A stretch of 64,000 bases of DNA from Brachynemurus nebulosus (GCA_035578155.1 JAPWDM010000013.1:11495527-11559526), one strand, 5' to 3'; shown: positions 36,061 to 48,309, counted from the stretch's first letter. Program-made: numbers and translations. The notes: a model not told the origin generated them from the sequence alone.

Positions 36061-36867
36061 AAATATATATATATATATATATATATCAGACATCTTTTTT
36101 TTTTACATAATCGTGTTCTACGGGTCCGAAAACGGATAGCGCCCCTGGTCTCGCCTCTCGCAGCTCTTATCGTATAGACTGTATAAGTCTAATTTTTCGG
36201 AGAAAATTCGACTAAAAATGCTATATAAAACAAAACAAAAACTAGGGTAGGAACCGTATTCGATAACGTATACCTGAATGTCGCTATTGAAGAGTAATAG
36301 AAGGAAAAATCTGTTGCCAGAGATTGTGGTATTTGTCACTTTACTCACTCAATATGTAAGGAAGAATTCTGGAAACCAAATTAATTATAATAACTAACTT
36401 GTAAATTCCGCTAAATAATGAGTGTTACAATTGAACCTAAGCCCTGTAACAATTGATCCTCTGACGGTGACGATTGTAACATTACACTTTGGTCCAGATA
36501 AATGCAGTTATTTCAGTTATGGACTAACATAAAATATTTTTGTGTAGCTCATTCAAAACCTGAAAGATGTCCGTATCTTGCGCCAAAAATTTAATTCCCT
36601 CTGACTAATAAATACAAAGTTACTGGCCTGTATATTTTTTTTTTGTTACTACTGACACACCTCTCCCCTATAACCTCTTTTTATGTGGTGGATCGGGAAC
36701 CTCATAAAAAAATTTCATTGAAAAACACATAACTCATAAACATATTCAAAACTTCACGATTTCCCAAAAAGACGTTCTTACAAGATAAAGAAATAGTTTT
36801 CACATGTCAAACCTTTTTTTGAATATATTATTTCATGTTTATAATATTATAAAATTTGCAATACATA

Positions 36868-37444
36868 TGTGAGAGTCTCCTATATTGGACCACTTTTGTC
36901 ATTTTTGTTTGCAATAAGGAAACCAATTAAGATAGAGCCATCATTTTTGGTTGTCTGTCAATCTTTGTGCTATAAAACGCAAACATTAATTCGTCCCTAG
37001 TTGAATTTTAAAAAGACCCTACCTTGGGTAAAAAAAATTATGTCATTTGGTCCAATTTAGGAAACTAGTATCCTAAATTGGACCGATTGGTTCTCAATAA
37101 TGTTTTTCTACAAAAACCGTTATCTACATCGAATCCATGTATATATTTTTAAGATTATGTCGTTATTATAAAATATAAATATAAAAAGAAAAAGTTATAC
37201 CTACCTTCTAAGTGTTTGGTCGAACGGTATGAAGTAATGAAAATTTAACATCGGCTTAAGAATTTTTCATAAATTTGCGAGTTTTCAAGGGCTGTTTAAA
37301 TTGAAAATTAACTAAATTCGTACTAAGAAATAAATTCGAATGTTTTTTAATATTTATATCGTTAGATGGATCTAACTGTCTGTTAATTGCTTAAAACTAA
37401 CGCGGTCCAATTTAGGAGCCGGTCCAATATAGGAGTCTCTCCCC
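36868..37444. mobile_element. inverted-repeat element with GGTCCAATTTAGGA words
   Basis: The left end GAGAGTCTCCTATATTGGAC pairs with the right end GGTCCAATATAGGAGTCTCT followed by CCCC. The right end carries the GGGGAGA start shared with the elements at 33667 and 48397, whereas the left end is eroded. TTGGTCCAATTTAGGA, TCCTAAATTGGACC and GCGGTCCAATTTAGGAG recur inside. About 577 bp, non-coding. Confidence 0.7.
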
Positions 37445-38241
37445 TACATGTGTAAAGAAAGTGAGTGATACAATAATTTATATTCTTATGTAATGTATAG
37501 GTACTAATAAAATGCTTAAAAACAGTCAATAACTAACTTTACCACAAATTAGTGTTCAAATTTCTTACTTTTTCTTATTTCCTGTTCTCATTATGAGCAT
37601 TATATATTAATATTTTGATGACCATTTTAAAAAAAAATCAAAAAATTGCACAATAAATTGACAAAAATATCGCACAAGAAAAGACCACATAAAAAGAGTT
37701 TTTCGCTGCGTAACGAAGCTATGGCTATTAGAAGGGAAAGGTTGATTGTAAATTGTGGTTTCACCGAATTTTGACGTTTTTGAGCCTAAGGAACTGTGAA
37801 AACCAAAAATCCGGGTGAAAATTTTCCGAATATGGATTTTTTTTAAACCTTTTGTACGTTATTACATATATTGGCGTCTGACTTACTAGGGCTAGATACA
37901 TAATACCCCTGTCGCAGCATCTGCATAACATAGCGAATTTCCAAATCTTGGGCACTGGCGGATCTCATCTAAGACCTGTACCTATTTAAAATAGTTTAGC
38001 TTTCTAAGAGTAAAAGAATTTTTAAAATCGGTTGGGTAATTAGTTTTGGTATTTTTGGGGACCCAAGAACCCGAACGAATTTTGTGCAGCATAGTTGTAT
38101 CCATCTAAAATAATTTAGTTCTCTAGCAGTGAGAAATTTTTTAGCATCGGTTCGATAGCTTATTACTAGCGTTTTCGGATCTGCAAGATCCCGGCGGACC
38201 TCATTAAAAAATCAGCTCGACCGTATATTCTAGGCGTACTT

Positions 38242-38358
<117 letters not shown>

Positions 38359-38399
38359 AACCCGTTGTGTAGCATTCTACGCCGCATTTGCATCCACAG

Positions 38400-39630
38400 G
38401 ACAGTTGTGGATCTCAGATAACACAACTTGTACCTATCTAAAATAGTTTACCTCGGTAATAGTAAAAAGGTTTCAAAATCGGTCAGTTATTTTATTTTTG
38501 ACACTTTTAGGTCCTACTGACACTTCAGACCTTACATAACGTAATCTATATGTATCTAAAATAGCTTAGCTCCCCAACAGTGAAAAAATTTTCAAAATCG
38601 GTCGGCTAGTTTATTTTTGACGCTTTTGGATCCGATGGACCCTGGCAGACTTTACATAACGTAATCTATATTTATCTAAAATAGTTTAGCTCTGTAAGAG
38701 TGAAAAAATTTTCAAAATCGGTCGGTTAGTTTATTTTTACCACTTTTGGGTTCCATGGACCCTGGCGGACCCTAAATAACGTAATGTATGTCTATCTAAA
38801 ATAGTTAGTTCCCCAACAGTGAAAAAATTTTCAAAATCGATCGGTTAGTTAATTTTGACACTTTTGGATCCCATGGACCCTGGCAGACCTTACATAACGT
38901 AATCTATATTTATCTAAAATAGTTTAGCTCTGTAACAGTGAAAAAATTTTCAAAATCGGTCGGTTAGTTTATTTTTGACACTTTTGGATCCCATGGACCC
39001 TGGCAGACCTTACATAACGTAATCTATATTTATCTAAAATAGTTTAGCTCTGTAACAGTGAAAAAATTTTCAAAATCGGTCAGTTAGTTTATTTTTGACA
39101 CTTTTGGGTTCTATGGACCTTGGTGGACCTTACATAACGTAATTTATATTTATCTAAAATAGTTTAGCTCTGTAACAGTGAAAAAATTTTCAAAATCGGT
39201 CAGTTAGTTTATTTTTGACACTTCTGGATCCTATGGACCCTGGCAGACCTTACATAACGAAATCTACATTTATCTAAAACAGTTAAGCTCTGTAACAGTG
39301 AAAAAATTTTCAAAATCGATCAGGCAGTTTATTTTTGACACTTTTGGGTCCTATGGACCGAGGCGGACCTTACATAACGTAATCGATATTTATCTAAAAT
39401 AGTTTAGCTCTGTAACAGTGAAAAAATTTTCAAAATCGGTCAGTTAGTTTATTTTTGACACTTTTGGGTCCTGTGGACCCTGGCGGACCTTACATAATGT
39501 ATTCTAAATCTATCTAAAATAGTTTAGCTCTGTAACAGTGAAGAAATTTTTAAAATTGGTCGTTTAGTTTATTTTTTACAATTATGGGATCAGTAAATCC
39601 TGGCGAAACTCATACAAGTCTAGTACTCTA
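38400..39630 (+). repeat. 120-bp tandem satellite-like array, about ten units
   Basis: The anchor TATCTAAAATAGTTTAGCTC or a close variant occurs at 38435, 38553, 38673, 38793, 38911, 39031, 39151, 39271, 39391 and 39511. All spacings are 118-120 bp. Each unit also has AACAGTGAAAAAATTTTC, AAAATCGGTCGGTTAGTTTA and CCTTACATAACGTAATCTA. The units starting at 38911 and 39031 are almost identical, suggesting recent local amplification. Diverged units precede (37983, 38102) and follow (39720-39900) the homogeneous core. Confidence 0.9.
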
Positions 39631-40539
39631 ACAGTAAGAAAAGGGTTCTAAGGATCTCATATAACTTAGGGCAGTCCGTAAGCTTCTTGCGGACATCATT
39701 TAATTAATTAATTCAAATACTTTAACTTACTAACTGTGAAAAAATTTTTAAAATCGATTGGTTAATTAATTTCTGGCCTTTTTAGGTCCCGAAAACCTTG
39801 ACCTCACATAAAATACCTTAAATCCATTTGTAATGGTTTAATTTTTTAACATTATTAATTATTAGTGGAAAAATTTTCAAAATCGATTCAAAATATTTTT
39901 CCGTACATACATATGTACATTGTACATATTTTCTTTTGTTTCATATTTAATAATATTTATATCATAACATAATCTTCAATTTCTTGTTTACTTAAAAATT
40001 CAATAAAAAAAAAAAAAAAATTCTTCATTACATTAGCTTAGAAAATCTGTTTAATTTACATTTTTTAACATGGGATAGAACCATGCTAATTATAATGCAA
40101 TAAATGAGAAACAAAACTCTATACATGTATGTGTGTTATATCATATATATGTGAATAGTTTTCACTTGTTCTCACAAAATTCTTTAATAAAAAAGTGAAA
40201 TATTTTTATACTTTATAAAGAACTGAGATATAAATATAAATTACTTATTAGACTAACAAAGAAAGAATAAAAGTGAAAATTTACATTTTCTCGAAAAATA
40301 CTTAAAATAGAAAGAAAATTATAAGAATATTTTCTTCATAATTTTTTTTTTCCTTTTCAACGATGTAAAAATTGAACTGCCTTATAATAGGATCGAATGA
40401 TAAAAAATGGCCAGAAAACCTACTTCTAGGCATCCGACGTGCCTGGCTAACGAACTTAGCCAAGCCAATTCAGAATCCAGTCCGCACACAAAATTTCATA
40501 AGCGTTAGACGTTTCGTTCGAGAGTTATCGTGGGAACAC

Positions 40540-40570
<31 letters not shown>

Positions 40571-40700
40571 CAAATTTTAGTGAATATCATTTTCGTATTC
40601 TAGGGACCTCAAAACAGATTTCTGCCATAGTCCCGGACTCAGATTGCGTCATGACACCTACTGTAATAGCTGAATTTCGAGTTTTCGAAATTCGCTAAAA

Positions 40701-41478
40701 CCAGGCTCAAAATAATTAAATAAAATAATATATGGGGCATTAAAAGAGGTAAAATTTTTGACACATTTTGATCAGTGGTTCTGAAGTATCACCACTTTTA
40801 CCTTTTTTGAAAAATCACAAAATTTTCATTTTTTCGATTTTCTCCGGCCTTGGCTAACGAAAATCGATTAAATTTAGAAGAAAGTTATAAAAAAGAGCAA
40901 AATTTCCTCAAAAATACAGCAATCTATCCCTAAAATCAACTTTTGAATATGAACTTCGAACGTGGACAAGCAACTCTTTCTTTTCTGCCCTTTTGGTCAA
41001 AATTTTGCAGGGTATTTTGCAGGCACGCAATTCTTTTCCAAATATTTTCAAAAAATATCCCGGAAAATTTGTCAAAATAAATTTTTTTGAATAACAGTGC
41101 TATACTTAGCAAAAATTACGATTCTACTAGATCAATTTTTGGCGACTCAATCTGGAACACTTTGTACATGGAGGGCATATACATGTATGTATTTAGAAAG
41201 AGAAACAGGTCTGATTGTTTTGAGATGCGAGAGTGAAATATTTTGTAAAAAACGTGGCAGTTTTACAAAAGTTTATTAAATAAAATTAATTGATCCACTA
41301 TTTATAGAAAATTTCAACCTTTTGTTTTGCTATCTACTATCATTCTTCCGGAAATGTTCCCTCAATATATTAGATAAATTTGAGTAGGTTTATTTACTTT
41401 GATCATGTTTGAAAAACGGATAATATTATATGAAAACTTTAATATAGTAAGTTACAGCTTTTAATTTGAATTGTATCC
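40701..41478. other. unassigned AT-rich stretch
   Basis: No recognisable features. The 60-codon frame at 41097 has no visible domain. Confidence 0.4.
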
Positions 41479-41479
41479 G

Positions 41480-41750
41480 GCTCGAAGGACCAATACGTTT
41501 GATATGATTTAATCTGGCTCGAAGGGTCAAAATAAATTTTTGCACAATTTTCTAAATTTTTCTTCGTGGATATACGCACTTATTGAATACTTTAATCTTG
41601 TGAAAAACGCGAAAAACTCGAAGGACTAACACGTTTTATACGGATTTATATCTGACTCGAAGGGCCAGAATAAATTTAAATACAATTTTTAAAATTTCTC
41701 CTCGTGGATATACGAACTTACGGAACACTTTTGTGAATAACTTCATTAAA
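41480..41750 (+). repeat. two direct copies of a 136-bp block
   Basis: CTCGAAGGACCAATACGTTT at 41481 recurs as CTCGAAGGACTAACACGTTT at 41617. Both continue with CTCGAAGGGYCARAATAAAT and TCGTGGATATACG. The two units are diverged, so the duplication is not recent. Confidence 0.75.
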
Positions 41751-42249
41751 CATTTTATGTTTGTTTAATTATGTACAATTTTCCAAAAACAAATTGAGAA
41801 AAACGTCGTTTGTGACGTCTCGTTTTTCCAAGTTGATTGACATGTATGTAATTAATTAGGAATATTTTCAAATATCGCTGTGTATATATTGAACATACTT
41901 TGTACATGAATAAATGGTTAAATGTCCATCAGTATCGTATATGGTTCACGGTTGAAATAAAAAATAACCTAAAAAAGTGAACAAAATATTTCACATAAAA
42001 CAAAAAAATTCAAAAATGAAACACAAATTACAATTGTTATAAATATAGTCGAAAACAAACTAAAGAAAAATTATATATTTTCGAAGCCGTTTTTTCAATT
42101 TTTACCAGAATTAAGGATGTGCAATTACTAGAAAAAAGACTATTGTCAAATCTGTGACATTTCTAAGAGGAATTTGGTTAACATATATTTCCAGAACAAT
42201 ACGTTTTTTTTTTTTGTGCATGAAATTTAAAATCATTTGCAATCTTTAA

Positions 42250-42340
42250 GGGAGGAGTTCAAATAAAAAAGCAACTTTTTATTTATGATTATTTTGCTTG
42301 TTGAAATTTGTTTTAAATTGAGGATGGTTTCAAAATTTAC
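42250..42340 (+). repeat. solo left end of the TTAA-flanked GGGAGGAGTTC element
   Basis: GGGAGGAGTTCAAATAAAAA and AGCAACTTTTTATTTATGAT match 24087-24150 closely, and TTAA precedes the end (42246-42249). No right end is seen nearby, so this is a truncated copy. Confidence 0.65.
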
Positions 42341-42365
42341 AATTCACAATTAAAATTCACATAGG

Positions 42366-42640
42366 GTTTGAAAAATTATCAAAACTGGATCTGCTGGGAC
42401 TCAAACCCGAATCTCTTGATTGCCAACCAAACGTTTTACCAATCAGGTCACCGATCGCTCGTTCGAGTGCCATTCCAGTCTGATAATTCCAACCAAACAC
42501 ATGCTCTTTTCAATGCGAGACGCAGTTATATTTTTAATTTCAAATGCGGTCGGTGGCCTAATTGGTAAGGCGCTTGGCTAGCAACCAAGAGATCCGGGTT
42601 CAAGTCCCAGCCGATACAGTTTGATAATTTTTCAAACGCT
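42366..42640. repeat. head-to-head pair of tRNA-like units forming a palindrome
   Basis: The right unit (42547-42617, plus) has an A-box-like GGTGGCCTAATTGGTAAGGC, a B-box-like CGGGTTCAAGTCCCAG and an anticodon arm CTTGG-CTAGCAA-CCAAG, giving AGC (Ala). The left unit reads on the minus strand with loop TTGGCAA (GGC, Ala) and B-box CGGGTTTGAGTCCCAG. The outer ends GTTTGAAAAATTATCAAAAC and GTTTGATAATTTTTCAAAC are complementary, so the whole block is a 275-bp inverted structure. Acceptor pairing is imperfect in the right unit (about five of seven). These are probably tRNA-derived repeats, not working tRNAs. Confidence 0.6.
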
Positions 42641-43030
42641 TCGGTCGAACACAAAAATGTCTTACTACCTTTAAGTATAGCAATTCACAGTTAAATTTTA
42701 GATTGAATGGTATAGAATAGACAATAAGTTATTCGATTGCCTATTGTGGTAGCTTCAAACCTTTTTAACAAAACGTTTAAATTGGTTTGTCAACTAAACA
42801 AACATTAAAATCTTGTAATGCTTCATTTAATTTTTATTAATCCTATTAAAACGACTGCAATTAATCTACAAAATTAATTGAGCAAAACAATTATAATTAG
42901 TATGACGCATCAGCACTCTAACAATCTAATTCCCAGTAATTTTCTCAGTACAACACCTTTTTCTCAGATATTTCTTTAATAAACACAAATAAATATTGAC
43001 TTGGAAGCGGTTGAGAATACAATTATTTTT

Positions 43031-43114
43031 CTATTTAGCAGGTGCACTCTTAGGATTTTTCGCTAAGCAGTAGACAGTCAGTGTCAGCAAAATTAAGGCG
43101 AAGATGAATTTCAT
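43031..43114 (-). CDS. candidate micro-gene for a short secreted peptide
   Basis: A complete frame of 27 codons plus TAG. Residues 1-18 (MKFIFALILLTLTVYCLA) form a textbook signal peptide: a Lys after Met, a long hydrophobic core and a small residue at the likely cleavage site. The mature part would be only nine residues, KNPKSAPAK. A purine sits at -3 from the ATG, and an ATTAAA (polyadenylation-signal variant) lies about 55 bases after the stop. I recognise no family. It could also be the first exon of a larger secreted protein, or a chance frame, since AT-rich DNA easily yields hydrophobic stretches. There is no second copy in the window. Confidence 0.35.
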   Translation of the reverse strand: MKFIFALILLTLTVYCLAKNPKSAPAK

Positions 43115-43391
43115 GTCGTGAATAATATATTTTAGTAGTTGACATTTTTTGAAGAAGCAAGTTTATTCTGTAATCGCTCATGTTTAATATTGAATGTATT
43201 GACAACAAAAATTCAAGAATTAAATTGATTACCCCAAGGCGAAACGCTTTCGTAAAGTTTTATTAAAATTTTTATGTTAGTTTGATAGCCATCATCAATA
43301 ATAATCATAAATAAAATGATATAGTAATAAAATTGGATGCAAAAATTATATAGGTTTTCGAAGCCGCACTTTCCATTTTTACCAAAATTAA

Positions 43392-43658
43392 CCCTTTAAA
43401 TGATTAAGACGAGTTAACTCGTCCTGCAATATGATGGCTCAAAATGGCAGCTGTGATATGTATATCTTCACTGGTACAGGTACCGCCATCTGTGACAGAT
43501 TTTCCGAAATACGGTATAATTCTAGATAATGTTCAATTTTATTAACATAGTTTAGTATAATTTATATTTTGTAAATTCCTAGGGTTCACTTTTTTGATCC
43601 GGCAAAAGTCCGGCATTTTGAGACAAAAAAGTTTTTCCATATGGTTTGTTTAAAAGGG
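43392..43658. mobile_element. TTAA-flanked MITE with CCCTTTAAA ends
   Basis: The ends are CCCTTTAAATG and TTTAAAAGGG, each bordered by TTAA (43388-43391, 43659-43662), as in piggyBac-type insertions. The interior has the perfect 16-bp palindrome GACGAGTTAACTCGTC near 43408 and a GATCCGGCAAAAGTCCGG block. 267 bp, non-coding. Confidence 0.6.
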
Positions 43659-44099
43659 TTAAACATGTACATTTACTAGAACAAAAACTACTGTAGAACC
43701 AATTACATCTCTAAAAGAAATTTTGTCCTCTTGATAGTTGAAAAATGAAAAGGTCATACTCAAACTAGCTTATTTTAACTAATTATTCTGATTGAAGTCA
43801 CTTTGAGTCAATATAAGTCACTAAAATTTTTCAATGTATAAAAACTTAAAATGATATACATAATTGCTGTTCTTTTAATTTTTACTAGAATTAAGCATGT
43901 ATGGACCCCCCCCCCCCCCAAATAAAAAAGTTTTTTTGTACAATCAGTGATATTTCTAAAAGAAACTTCGTCCTTTTGATGACAAAATTATTCAGGGCCC
44001 TAAAACACTAAATAAAATGATAAATTGGAAGCAAATTATGGATTTTTGAAGTCATTTTTTTTTTTTTAATTTTTATCAAAAGTAGTAAAAACGAGATTC

Positions 44100-47000
44100 G
44101 AATATTTTGAAACATTAAATTACTTTAGTAATTTACACCTGTTTCCTCTCTCAGATAACATTTAAACAATAACAAAAATTTCCAAACTTTGTTTTTACTA
44201 AGATAAAATTTTCGTATTTAACTGAACAAAACCAAACAAAGCAATCAAATTTTGTTCCGTAACAATATTATTACACGAAGAACGAACTATCTTTGTGCGA
44301 TATGGCAATATCCACAAATACCTATAAGAACAACTTATTAAAACAAATATGATTGATTAATTGAATTAAACTTATCGATATAATCGAATAAAAGTAAACA
44401 AACAAACGGTTTAGTTTAATAAAGTTTCAGTTGTTTTCGGTTTGAGGGGGGTGGGTGCAACATTTTATCTTGATTGAAAACAATCTGATTCAATTTATAT
44501 ATCTTGCATGGCTGAAAAACAATTAGTTTCACTGTTAATTTTCTAATCCGACTTGAATTTGTTTTTATGAGATTGTTTTGTTTTTTTTTTTCTCAACATT
44601 CGAAAGCTTTCATTTTTATTTCAATTGGAGAAAAAGTTACTTTTATTTATTTAATTTCTTTTGAAAGTTTGAAAAATATAAACATACATTTAAGTACGTA
44701 GGTGTTCGTCGATCGAGGGTTTGGGGTTCCTTGCTGTTTACTTGCTCGGTCACAATGAGTGAACGTGTGTTTGTTACAGTATTTTGCGTAATAAATTGAG
44801 CGTATTCGTCTGTACAGTTTCGAGGAGTGTTTGTCCACTTTCTTTGTTACAGGTGTTTCTTTTTCGTGGTCTCAAATTGGAAGTTTCTGATGGGTTAGTC
44901 GTTCTGGAACATAAATTTAGACTTAATTAGATTTAATTTAATCTTCATCAGCGTCATTAAAAATTGAAGCGAGTCTAGGCGTACAAACTTAAGTGGGTAT
45001 TTTGGTATAGAAAGCAAAAATTTCGGCTTCCTTTAGGAATTAAAAAAAAAAAAAAAAAACTACTAATATTTTTAATGTCCTGTTTTTTATCATCTGTTTA
45101 TTGAATCGACTTGAATCCATAGTTGCTTTTTGAAAAATTTATCTTCCTTTATTTCCTTATTCAGGTTTAGTGATGGATCTTTGTGTTTTTAATTTTATTC
45201 CCCTATTTTTTTTTAAAAAAATACTTTAGAACGTATTACACGATATAAATGTAAGTTTTTGTATAAATGTGTATATATGGCTGTAATCCCAAGTTAAATA
45301 AAACAAACTTTATATCCCTTGAACTGGGGTTGCCACCTTTTAAGCACAAGTTCAAGTAACGTTCATATTCAGTTCTCATATCCGACAGTTGTGTGCCAAA
45401 AAAAATCAAATACAATCCGGAAAATGTTATTTTTAAAGATTACTGTTAAAAATATAAACGTCTTTGATGTTACTCTGTTTCTTAATTAAAGATTGCTACT
45501 AACCTAAGAGAAACTTTGTTTCCCGTCACTCCAGGGGGGAAGTTTGTTTTTCAACTCAATTGTACCCACAGTGACGCCATTTTGAAAAAAATTGAACGCT
45601 ACTACTTTTATTAGTATGTAAATAAAGACACTTTACTTTGCAAAATACCACTTTTATTGTGTATAAAAAACTTTTATGACATGTTTCGGTCAATAAGACC
45701 ATTCTTACACGTTTGAGAATGTTCACTAATATTAAATATGGAACACCATAAAGTAATGCTCAAATCTATTAAAAAAGCTACTACTTTTACTTTGCTGCAA
45801 GTTTTCAAAAAAAATTTTGTAGTTCTGATAATTTTCATAAACAAGCTCCGTAGAAAATCGAAGAGGACAAAAATTTAAAATGGTGATAACTCTAGAGAAT
45901 CGCTGACCAGAATTTGTTACAATTTTGCTCTTTTTAATGTCCCAATTATAGACATATTTTGAGTCTGTGTTTTGAGAGTAAAATTCTGAAATTGTCACGA
46001 AACCATATTTAGACAGAAATTTACAATTTACTATTTCCAATTACTACCCACTAGACTATGTTCAGTTTTCTTTGACCAGGAGTGTACATCTTTAACGTAA
46101 TGTGTATTACCACCTTGACTACATATATACGGACCACCTGACTACTTACGTATGTATAGGTTAGTTTCCGGTTGTCTAAAATTTTGTTGTAAAAGTGTCC
46201 GACACATTCTCGTCCTTTATAACGTTTAAAACGTACAATCACAACGTACATAATATGTATACCTACGTACACCTAAATACACCCTCACCTAGACATTGTA
46301 AATTCACGTTTGTTTTAATAACATTGTCGTATAGACCTAAAGTTTAGATTTACGTTTAAAGTAGTGTCAAGGATTCGAACCACCACTGTGAAATTTTCCG
46401 ATACCATAAACGAGAAAATTATCAAAAATTCAAATAATATTTCTAAAGGAAATAATTTGTTATTGTGTGAAACTTTATGCAAACAGTTTTACATCTGTGA
46501 TGATCGACTGCCTAACTAACCGACTAGTTCATGTACTAAAGTACACGTAATCGAAAATATTCGTAAATACAATTGTTGTAATCCAAGTCTGCCGATTTTA
46601 TTTCTTTTGTAAACATTCCCCTTCCGTGACCGAAAAAAAATTCATTTCAGTCTCTCATTATGAGACCGGAACATTGGTGTTGATGTTTAATAAGCTAGCA
46701 AGCGTACGATTAGAGCAACTCATAAATCATCCTGTCAGAAGCAAGTTTTGTTCGTTCATCGCCCGGATTATATTACAAATTTTGTTTGATTAACAATATT
46801 ATAAACTAAACAATATCGTTTAAACTCTTGTCACACAAACTATAGAACACATTTAGAAACTATTGGTAAATGTATTTATTAAAAATTGGTAGATTTTGTG
46901 CCGCTTCTAACGAATGGTAATACTGCGCCCTAAATGTCCGCGCAATTTGATTATAAATAAGTGAAGCGGATTTATAACGTGATTCGACTGTACTCTGTGC

Positions 47001-48110
47001 GATTAACATATTTGCGTTTATAGTGTACGTTACTAATACATAGACGACTAACGTGGAAGACTTTTCAAAAACAGTTTTCGTTATATTATCAGCCGGGTTC
47101 ATTTTGCCGGCGTACTCATTCAGACATACTTCATGTTTTTGTTCACACTTATCATAATTTAAAAAGTTTGTTATTCACTGTATCAGTTATTTGGTTATTT
47201 AAGTCACGAAAAAAATTTATAGCCGGTCTTTATTCGCATTTTATAGCAAGTGTAGTCTTATATATTGTATGTTTAGATAGCAACGATTATTGAAGTAGTA
47301 TTTTACTTTTTTGTGTCCCGAGTACCCGTGAACGGGTAGACGTGCTGGAAGGGGGTGAGGGGAAATAAAAATAAGGAAAATATTCTTTGTTGCAGTACAT
47401 TTAATATTATTTAAAAAGTTTTATGTTTTTTTTTTTCGGGTAATTTTATATGAAATATAACTAAGTAGAGGTGTAATTATATCTGAATGAACTCTTCGTA
47501 AACTTCGAAGTACTTTCGAGGTGGGTGCAGGTGAATGACAATGATAAAGTGAACGGAAGTGAACACAGATTACTGGAGTTGACGGAAATTTTCAAACTGT
47601 TGGTAACCTATAAAAATATTACCATGTTAAATTCCTTTAGAACTCGAACTCTGGTTGGTTTTGAATGAATGAATGTAATAAGTGGGTCGGGAGTCTAAGT
47701 TTCAAAGAGACTAGGGTCCAATCTCTTGTAAAAACACAGAATTTTACCAAAATCGATTCTCTTGATGTCCTCGAAACTAGACATTGGAGATCCGCAGATA
47801 TTTACATCATAAGAATATAAAACTCTAGAGCAACACTCTCAAAACGATTTCTTTGTTCAAAGATTACAAACTTCTTTGAAATTTCTTTCTTTAAATCAAA
47901 ATAATTATTTTTTTGAATCACAGAAATGTTTTCTTGATTCAAAGAACTTTTTAATCTTTGAACAAAGAAATTATTTTGAGAGTGAAGTATTCTTCCTTTA
48001 AGCTTCATCTTCAGCAGAGAGAATTTTCTCTTTGTTCCATAATATTGTGATAATTAGTATATATAGTATATACTCTATTATTATTTGTTTTAAAAATATT
48101 CGTATATTAA
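44100..48110. other. long unassigned AT-rich stretch
   Basis: No convincing gene was found. 44995-45085 contains CAAAAATTTCGGCTTCCTTTA, then GGAATTAAAAAAA, shared with 59735-59790 and more weakly 17195-17240, so it is a dispersed repeat fragment. The minus-strand frame 46860-47102 (80 codons, starting MNPADNITKTVFEKSS) has balanced composition and more CpG than its surroundings. I recognise nothing in it and list it only as a possible hypothetical exon. Confidence 0.4.
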
Positions 48111-48113
48111 AAA

Positions 48114-48190
48114 AAAATGTTGCATGCACCCAGGATCGAACGTCTCATCATTCGAAAAGCGAGCTACTGCTTATACCACAGCGATTCTGC
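48114..48190 (-). repeat. degenerate tRNA-like unit of a second type
   Basis: On the minus strand GCTGTGGTATAAGCAGTAGC resembles an A box and ACGTTCGATCCTGGG a good B box, spaced as in a tRNA. The anticodon stem is poorly paired, so the anticodon is uncertain. It lacks the inverted ends of the other cassettes and is probably a separate tRNA-derived repeat or tRNA pseudogene. Confidence 0.45.
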
Positions 48191-48309
48191 TTGACTGAAA
48201 TATTTAATTAAAGATGCAGTGAAACAAAATTTGTTCATTTCCCAACCGGAAGCTTCTCTACGTAAGAATGAAATCGAGACATTTTATTTTTATGACGTCA
48301 AAAGTGTAA

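Larger units (their letters stand above)
33667..36668. mobile_element. 3.0-kb TA-flanked inverted-repeat element, GGGGAGAGG ends
   Basis: The left end is GGGGAGAGGTGTGTCAGTAG followed by TAACA, and the right end is its complement. Each is bordered by TA (33665-33666, 36669-36670). Words of the form GTAACAATTG and CAATTGTAAC recur near both ends (33695, 34040-34085, 36425-36480). It holds a copy of the 276-bp repeat (34561-34837), a 160-bp degenerate tandem repeat (35190-36060) and a short (TA)n. No transposase frame was found. Confidence 0.75.
42030..44060 (+). repeat. cluster of diverged direct repeats
   Basis: The block TTTTCGAAGCCGTTTTTTCA, then TTTTTACCAGAATTAAG, then ATTTCTAAGAGGAAT recurs with divergence at about 42080-42170, 43350-43390, 43640-43735, 43860-43970 and 44040-44080. 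Other elements interrupt the series (the tRNA-like pair, a TTAA-flanked MITE and the candidate small gene). It may be an old tandem or a serially inserted element. Confidence 0.4.

Noticed and set aside
38400..39630. CRISPR array
   Set aside because: The 120-bp units are repeats throughout, with no unique spacers, and the context is eukaryotic.
42547..42617. Functional tRNA-Ala (AGC)
   Set aside because: The A box, B box and anticodon arm are good, but the acceptor stem is poorly paired and the unit belongs to a repeated cassette with inverted ends. A covariance-model score would decide.
46368..46390. B-box-like GGATTCGAACC on the minus strand
   Set aside because: No A box or anticodon arm at the proper distance.
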